Origin: JAMXLO01 sp963850535 | GTDB lineage: Bacteria > Pseudomonadota > Alphaproteobacteria > Acetobacterales > Acetobacteraceae | Assembly: GCA_963850535.1 (NCBI GenBank) | Contig: CAWKMC010000015.1 | Location: 62,001-126,000 of the forward strand | Direction of reading: 5' to 3' | DNA: 64,000 nucleotides | Part shown: piece after piece, positions 59,205 through 64,000 of the stretch | Numbering within the stretch: the stretch's first letter is position 1 | How the letters are laid out: each line of letters opens with the position of its first letter | Notes under the pieces: generated by a model | The model's database searches: none | Told to the model about the DNA's origin: nothing | The model's input: only the letters and a program-made list of their open reading frames with translations | Program-made: the position numbers and the translations under genes

Positions 59205-59399
59205 GGCAAACGCGTGACCGCAAAATGAAGGGTTTCGTCTAGACGGACCAGGCTCAGTCACGTGCCGGCAGCAAAGAGAATAAAGCCAAGTAATACTTTT
59301 TAGTCGATGCGTGAGGAGTTCTTCTCGACCAAGACTACGAATGGTATGAGCCAGCCTCTTGTGAGCAAGTGGAAATTGCCTAAGTGTCCGTCCGGAAGG

Positions 59400-60316
59400 A
59401 TTGCGAGTCATTTGAATCGGTTACGGGGGGGCTTGAGCGGCTCGATCGGCTGTGATTCTGTCTGCGGCGCCGATTTGCGAGGTGCCAGATGTGGACGACC
59501 AAGAACCGCCCCCGCTACGACCGGGACAAGCTGCGCTACCCGAGCGACCTGACCGACGAGGAATGGTCGCTGGTCGAGCCGCTGATCCCGCCGGCCAAGC
59601 GTGGCGGGCGGCAACGCGAGGTGGTGGTGCGGGAGGTGGTGAACGGCGTGATGTATGTGCTGAGCACCGGCTGCCAGTGGCGATACATCCCCAAGGACCT
59701 GCCGCCGAGGAGCACGGTGCACGACTACCTGACCCGCTGGAACTACGATGGCACGATCGAGAGGATCCATCACGCGCTGTATGTGCAATGCCGCGAGGCA
59801 GGCGGGCGGGAGGCCAGCCCGACCGCCTGCGTGATCGACAGCCAGAGCGTGAAAAGCGCGGAAAAAGGGGGGCCTGCATCGATCCGCCCGGGTATGATGC
59901 GGGCAAGAAGATCAAGGGCAAGAAGCGGCATATCCTGGTCGATACGGTAGGTCTGCTGCTGCACGCCATGGTGCATCCCGCGGACATCCAGGACCGTGAC
60001 GGCGGTGTTCTGCTGCTGTCCGACCTTGTTCGGGATGTATCCCTTCCTGGTGAAGCTGTTCGCCGATGCCGGCTATCAGGGACCGCAGTTCGCCACGGCC
60101 GTGGCAAAGGTTCTGCCGCATCTCGCGGTCGAGATCGTGAAACGTTCGGACCAGGCGAGCGGCTTCGTGGTGCTGCCGATGCGCTGGGTCGTCGAGCGCA
60201 CCTTGGCCTGGCTCAATCGCTGCCGCCGCCTCGCCAAGGACTTCGAGAACCTCAGCCGCAATGCCCTGGCATTCCTCCAGCTTGCATCAATCCGCCTGAT
60301 GCTGCGAAAGCTCTGA
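59400..60316 (+). mobile_element. IS5-type (IS427-like) insertion element, damaged
   Basis: Left limit is about 59400 (GAGTCATTTGAATCGG near 59403-59418 is my guess for the terminal region). The transposase occupies 59489-60316. On the right I find no matching inverted repeat: the transposase stop is at 60314-60316 and the ABC exporter frame opens 11 bases later, so the right end has been lost. No target duplication was identified. Boundaries are approximate. Confidence 0.6.
59489..60316 (+). pseudogene. IS5-family transposase, orfA/orfB with frame changes
   Basis: The first part (59489 onward) is the OrfA half: YPSDLTDEEWSLVEPLIPPA, VNGVMYVLSTGCQWRYIPKD, and IDSQSVKSAEKGG. At AAAAAGGGGGG (59862-59872) the reading must slip -1 to go into IDPPGYDAGKKIKGKKRHIL and VDTVGLLLHAMVHPADIQDR; such slips are normal in this IS group. 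Around 60018-60024 a +1 change leads to TLFGMYPFLVKLFADAGYQG and WVVERTLAWLNRCRRLAKDF, with the catalytic Glu of the DDE triad in the latter. The second change is probably a true mutation, so the transposase is likely inactive. Confidence 0.75.
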
Positions 60317-60327
60317 GTGCTGCATCG

Positions 60328-61569
60328 ATGCTCGTTTTGCCACCAGTCGCCTTACTAGCTAGGCATTACGCTCCACGTGTCCGACGCGCTGCACGCATTG
60401 CACGTCAGCGAGCCTCGACGCTGCTTGCCCTTGCAGAGGAGAAGCTCTCGGCAGTCGCAATTATCCACGCCTTGAACACGGTGCAGGCAGAAGCGGACCG
60501 TTTTGCCAAGGTCTGTGCCGCCATGCGTAAGGCTGAGATTCACACGATCGCAATTGAGGCCAAATTGAATCTGATGATCGAATCTGCAGTAATGACAGGC
60601 AGCTTTGTGATCGCTGCTGGCGGAGCATATGAAATCTGGCGAGGCACTATAAGCCTCGGCGATTTGATCGCCTTCCTGGTCGCCATCAGTCGGCTGAACG
60701 AGCCTGTACGCAGCCTCGCCAAGGCGACAGGTAGGCTTCAACGCGGCGTTGCCGGTGCCAAACGGGTTGCCGAGCTGCTGGAGATCCGCGGCGCTGTGTC
60801 TGAGAAACCACGTGCTCGGTCGCTCGAGCAGTGCCACGGCGCCATAGAGTTCCAGGATGTGTTCTTTGGCTATTCCGAGGGGAGCGGTGCGCTCAACGGA
60901 CTTTCGCTCGCCATCGCTCCCGGTGAGACCGTGGCGATCGTCGGGCCCAGCGGCAGCGGAAAGTCAACATTGATCCAGATGCTGCTGCGTCTCAGAGAGC
61001 CAGACTGCGGGTCCATTCGCATTGACGGTACTGACATTCGCGAGTTCAGCTTGGCGTCGCTGCGCGCGGCGATTACCGTAGTCTTTCAGGATCCATGCCT
61101 GTTCCGCGGCTCTGTAGCCGAGAACATCCGCTACGGTGCCGTGAACCCGGCCCAGATGCTCCACGCCGCACAGATCGCGCACGTTACCCCGTTTGTCCAG
61201 CGATCCCCTGAAGGGTGGGCAACGCAGGTAGGCCCGCACGGTGACTGGCTGTCCGGAGGCCAACGACAGCGTATTGCCTTCGCGCGAGCCCTGATGCGGG
61301 ACACACCCATTCTCGCGCTTGATGAGGCCACTGCCTCCGTTGACAGTGAGACCGAGGAATTGATCCACGCGGCGGTCGCCGCGCTGCCAAGACGGACGGT
61401 GCTGCTGATCGGCCACCGTTTGTCATCCCTGCGCCGGGCCGACCGCATCGTGGTGATCGATAATGGGCGCGTGGTCGAAACCGGCATACCCGACGCCCTG
61501 CTGCGCCCAGGTTCACGGTACTACCAATTGTTCGCTGCACAACTGGCGCCCACCGAGCGCGCGGGATGA
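60328..61569 (+). CDS. ABC exporter (TMD-NBD type), 5'-truncated by the IS element
   Basis: About 413 residues remain from ATG 60328. The start (MLVLPPVALLARHYAPRVRR) is already in the second half of a type I transmembrane domain; the last membrane helices (VMTGSFVIAAGGAYEIWRGT, ISLGDLIAFLVAISRLNEPV) remain. The ATPase is complete: GPSGSGKSTLIQMLLRL (Walker A, near residue 206), VFQDPCLF (Q loop), LSGGQRQRIAFARALM (signature), ILALDEATASVDSETEE (Walker B), LIGHRLSS (H loop). Without the first helices it can hardly form an active exporter. The stop overlaps the kinase start (ATGA). Confidence 0.85.
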   Translation: MLVLPPVALLARHYAPRVRRAARIARQRASTLLALAEEKLSAVAIIHALNTVQAEADRFAKVCAAMRKAEIHTIAIEAKLNLMIESAVMTGSFVIAAGGAYEIWRGTISLGDLIAFLVAISRLNEPVRSLAKATGRLQRGVAGAKRVAELLEIRGAVSEKPRARSLEQCHGAIEFQDVFFGYSEGSGALNGLSLAIAPGETVAIVGPSGSGKSTLIQMLLRLREPDCGSIRIDGTDIREFSLASLRAAITVVFQDPCLFRGSVAENIRYGAVNPAQMLHAAQIAHVTPFVQRSPEGWATQVGPHGDWLSGGQRQRIAFARALMRDTPILALDEATASVDSETEELIHAAVAALPRRTVLLIGHRLSSLRRADRIVVIDNGRVVETGIPDALLRPGSRYYQLFAAQLAPTERAG

Positions 61570-62519
61570 GGAAGGCGCCCAGGCTGCGCGTTGGCACTAA
61601 AGTTGGCGAACTCCTGACCGTGCTCGATGTGATTAATACCGGTGGACATAATTCGACCGTCTATCTCGTGTGGCACCACCAAGCCTGGTGCCCGATGGTA
61701 TGCAAGTTCTATGGCTCTGAAGCCGACAGAGCGAGCGAGGCCGGAATTCTCACCCACCTCGCGCATCCGAACATTGTCCGATTCCTTGGTAGCGGAGGGC
61801 CACCGCCGCACGCGCTGCTGGAGTATCTGGATGGACCAACCCTGCGAACTCTCACACGAAACCGCCGACCAATAAGCATATCTGACACTCTGCGCGTCGG
61901 CGTCCACATTGGTGCGGCACTCGCCTACATGCACCGACGCGACATTCTTCACCTGGACGTCAAGCCGTCCAATATCATTGTCGTGCATGGCCGGCCCGTG
62001 TTGTTTGATCTTGGTTCAGCCAGACATCGAAACGATTGGGGTCGGACCCATCATGAGGGCACTCCACCCTACATGGCGCCGGAGCAGTGTCTTGAAGGTC
62101 AGGTCAGTCCTGCCACGGACGTGTTTGCGCTGGCGGTAACCCTGTTCGAGGTGCTGGCAGGCAAGCTGCCGTTCCGGTTGGGATCGCCGCGCCGGCCATA
62201 TCCTCAAACGCAGGACGAACCGGTGCCGCTCCATCGCTATCGTCGCGGGGTCCGATCTAAACTCGACTGTCTGCTTCAGCGATGTTTGTCACGCACGCCA
62301 CAAGAACGACCACCGCTCAGTGAGGTGATACTCACCCTGCATGACCTCATTGGCTCGGGGCCAAGTATGTGGCCCGTGGGATTCCGACCGGAAATACCCT
62401 GTTCGGAGATTGTGCATGCAACCCGTTCCATCGGCCTTGCTGATCGTTGCGCTCGGGCTGAGCCCGGGCGCAGTCTTGGCGCAGTCCGCCGCCGACAGAC
62501 AGTCTCGCACCAACATTGA
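61566..62519 (+). CDS. Hanks-type serine/threonine protein kinase
   Basis: A 317-residue kinase, with ATG overlapping the ABC stop. Key residues: Lys47 in MVCKFYG (ATP anchor), Glu58 in the C helix, HLDVKPSN at 129-136 (Asp131 catalytic, with HLD instead of HRD), DLG at 148-150 for DFG, and MAPEQ at 170-174. A glycine-rich loop is weak (NTGGHNSTVYLV). No transmembrane helix or sensor domain is visible. The last 34 codons overlap the next gene by 104 bases and look unlike kinase sequence, so an older stop may have been lost. Confidence 0.85.
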   Translation: MRKAPRLRVGTKVGELLTVLDVINTGGHNSTVYLVWHHQAWCPMVCKFYGSEADRASEAGILTHLAHPNIVRFLGSGGPPPHALLEYLDGPTLRTLTRNRRPISISDTLRVGVHIGAALAYMHRRDILHLDVKPSNIIVVHGRPVLFDLGSARHRNDWGRTHHEGTPPYMAPEQCLEGQVSPATDVFALAVTLFEVLAGKLPFRLGSPRRPYPQTQDEPVPLHRYRRGVRSKLDCLLQRCLSRTPQERPPLSEVILTLHDLIGSGPSMWPVGFRPEIPCSEIVHATRSIGLADRCARAEPGRSLGAVRRRQTVSHQH

Positions 62520-63342
62520 TATCAATGCCCCGAGACAGGTCGCCCCGGCTGGACAGTGGGACCTTGAGATAAACCTGCCAATCAACTGGTCCAGCAACGC
62601 GGTGCAGGCGTTCGGTGAGCAGGCTGTCGTCCCCGGACCTCCAATGTCTGACTGGCATATCACGCCGGATGTCATGCTCCGTTACGCTTATCAGTTCAGT
62701 TGGGTCCGGCTGTCGGCGAAACTGGACGCGGGGGAAGATCGCTATTTCAACCAGATCGCGGTCAACCAGGACACTGTCTACGGCACGTTGAAGGCAGAAT
62801 TTACCGACGGCAGGTCGGACGTGTTGGTGCCCTACGTGGCGTACACGCCAGAGGTCGACTACCTGCCGTTCTTCGCTCATTGGCAAGATACCTTACAGGA
62901 TCTCTACGCCGGCTTCAGCAGCTCACTCGGCCTTCGCAAGGGTGCATGGGTTCCTTATCGCGACGCCATCGATCCAGGTGACTTGTCGTTCGTACTTGAT
63001 CTCAGCGCCGGTCAGCGGCTGGCAGCACCCGGCGACTTTCAGAATACATTTTTTCGGGCGTCGTTGGACGTCATTTACGTCACCACGCCCGAACTGTCAT
63101 TCTGGCTGACAACCACTTATCGATACCGCCACTACCCCGACTTTTTCGGCGACAACCGGCACGACAATCGTCTCAGTGCTGTCGCGAGAGCAGTCTGGAG
63201 CCCTAACTGGCTGACGCGACGAGTGAGGGATGCGGAGATCGACTTCAATGTGGCCTGGTACAAGAATTACTCGAACGTCCCATCACAACGCTACATCGAT
63301 TGGGAGATCGGCCCTTCCGTGTTGCTGGCCTGGCATTTCTAG
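62416..63342 (+). CDS. outer-membrane beta-barrel-like protein
   Basis: A 308-residue protein from ATG 62416 with a signal peptide (VPSALLIVALGLSPGAVLAQ). The rest alternates in a beta-strand manner (WDLEINLPINWSSNA, FSWVRLSAKLDAGEDRYFNQ, LSFWLTTTYRYRHYP, AEIDFNVAWYKNYS) and ends in ...LLAWHF with a terminal Phe, the usual sorting signal of outer membrane barrels. A longer frame from 62341 is unnecessary. It overlaps the kinase gene and is probably expressed with it. Function unknown. Confidence 0.75.
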   Translation: MQPVPSALLIVALGLSPGAVLAQSAADRQSRTNIDINAPRQVAPAGQWDLEINLPINWSSNAVQAFGEQAVVPGPPMSDWHITPDVMLRYAYQFSWVRLSAKLDAGEDRYFNQIAVNQDTVYGTLKAEFTDGRSDVLVPYVAYTPEVDYLPFFAHWQDTLQDLYAGFSSSLGLRKGAWVPYRDAIDPGDLSFVLDLSAGQRLAAPGDFQNTFFRASLDVIYVTTPELSFWLTTTYRYRHYPDFFGDNRHDNRLSAVARAVWSPNWLTRRVRDAEIDFNVAWYKNYSNVPSQRYIDWEIGPSVLLAWHF

Positions 63343-63395
63343 TGCTTGGGTTTCTGCGGTCCTGCGGCGGATGAGCTGACTTTCCCGACGCCGCC

Positions 63396-63587
63396 TCAAG
63401 GCCCGCACGGTCTTGGCTGGTCGGGCGTGCCGCAATTCGCATAACCTGGCGGCGGAGGCGGCGCGCCATAGGCTGGTGGCGGTGGATTGTACAGTGGTGC
63501 CGGTCCGCGCGAATAATACGGGTAGGAGCTGAAACCGTTCTCGCAGGCGGCAAGCAGCGGCAATAGGCAGAGGCAAAGGTATCGCAT
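63396..63587 (-). CDS. small proline-rich lipoprotein
   Basis: A 63-residue protein with a lipoprotein signal (RYLCLCLLPLLAACENG; lipobox LAAC with the lipidated Cys near residue 15). The mature part is proline/tyrosine-rich (YNPPPPAYGAPPPPPGYANC). It is expected to be anchored to the inner or outer membrane in the periplasm. No specific function. Confidence 0.7.
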   Translation of the reverse strand: MRYLCLCLLPLLAACENGFSSYPYYSRGPAPLYNPPPPAYGAPPPPPGYANCGTPDQPRPCGP

Positions 63588-63653
63588 AACACCTCGCAGC
63601 GCTGGTGGAAGTTACGCTGGTTCGATCACCAGCCGCAATCATTGGTTCCGACG

Positions 63654-64000
63654 CTATGCCCGCGACGTCGGCTGCTTCGCGCGCTTGCCCTCCTCCGAAG
63701 CGCGCCACAGATACCAAGCCGCGATCGAACGATACGGCGCCCAGGCCAGACCGATCTCCGCCAGCGCCTTCGGCTTCGGTGCCACGTCCAGCCCATACAG
63801 CACCCGATAGCCGTCGCGGACGCCGAAATCGTCCACCGGCAGCACGTCGGGCCGACCCAGCGTGAAGATCAGCAGCATCTCCACCGTCCATCGCCCCACG
63901 CCGCGGATCGGTGTCAGCCGCTCGATCAGCGCCTCGTCCGACAGCCGCGCCGAACCGCGCCGCGTCGGCACCGTGCCGTCCAGCGTCGCCGCACAGATCG
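63654..64000 (-). CDS. DNA-3-methyladenine glycosylase II (AlkA-type), 5' partial
   Basis: The frame is open to the window edge, so the first half of the protein lies outside. About 115 residues are seen. The helix-hairpin-helix is LTPIRGVGRWTVEMLLIF, followed by the acidic catalytic segment VLPVDDFGVRDGYRVLYG, and ALAEIGLAWAPYRSIAAWYL as in the C-terminal helix. It excises alkylated bases in base-excision repair. Confidence 0.85.
   Translation of the reverse strand, partial: ICAATLDGTVPTRRGSARLSDEALIERLTPIRGVGRWTVEMLLIFTLGRPDVLPVDDFGVRDGYRVLYGLDVAPKPKALAEIGLAWAPYRSIAAWYLWRASEEGKRAKQPTSRA

Noticed and set aside
59452..60327. Reading the transposase and ABC exporter as one fused 705-residue protein
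   Set aside because: They are merely in the same open frame after the IS; most of the 5' part is the out-of-frame shadow of the transposase.

Overview
The window is a high-GC alphaproteobacterial chromosome segment, most likely Acetobacteraceae/Rhodospirillales. Pointers are an imuA-imuB-dnaE2 mutasome behind an alphaproteobacterial LexA box (GTTC-N7-GTTC), the yqeY-dnaG-rpoD cluster, carA-carB-greA, and luciferase-like monooxygenase, GYD, EthD and LVIVD genes. The assignment rests on gene content and protein style, not on a database search. No rRNA, tRNA or CRISPR array was seen.

Region 1 (1-18672, all + strand) is the late tail region of a contractile-tailed (Mu/P2-like) prophage or tail-derived particle. 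In order: neck-type proteins, sheath, tube, a tail-assembly chaperone with a GGGAAAC -1 slippery site, a tape-measure-position gene, hub genes (N-, X- and D-like), spike V, gp25-like W, J, I, then a large array of fibres and receptor-binding proteins, the last with an SGNH esterase-like domain. Sheath, N-like, D-like, first fibre and fibre-adaptor genes each carry a frameshift, so the particle looks decayed. Head, integrase and lysis genes are not in the window.

Region 2 (18679-24162, - strand) is the SOS mutasome imuA-imuB-dnaE2. dnaE2 carries a GC-rich palindromic repeat inside its coding sequence; a close copy lies between dnaG and yqeY.

Region 3 (24403-28988) holds a GNAT-like gene, a LysE-type exporter behind an RBS-covering hairpin, the cidA/lrgA-lrgB pair, and a divergent, frameshifted winged-helix/TPR regulator.

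Region 4 (29030-40149) is core: rpoD, dnaG, yqeY on the - strand; carA (with an extra N-terminal HTH-like domain), a small ORF, carB, greA and threonine ammonia-lyase on the + strand. A perfect inverted repeat sits in the carA leader.

Region 5 (40191-49149) is a catabolic or accessory block: three luciferase-like monooxygenases (one broken), YciI, a five-gene - strand operon (GYD, EthD, sulfotransferase, HIBADH-like dehydrogenase, monooxygenase), an LVIVD protein and three SnoaL/NTF2-like proteins. Region 6 (49228-59204) has an orphan BrnA-like antitoxin, fusA, a DUF1800(broken)/DUF1501 pair, a secreted Ntn hydrolase, a broken SMR pump, an M20 amidohydrolase and an esterase.

Region 7 (59400-64000) has a damaged IS5-type element abutting a 5'-truncated ABC exporter, followed by a coupled Hanks-type kinase and an outer-membrane beta-barrel protein, then a lipoprotein and a partial AlkA-type glycosylase. 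Frameshifts across the window can nearly all be read as insertions of 1-2 bases and avoid the essential genes.
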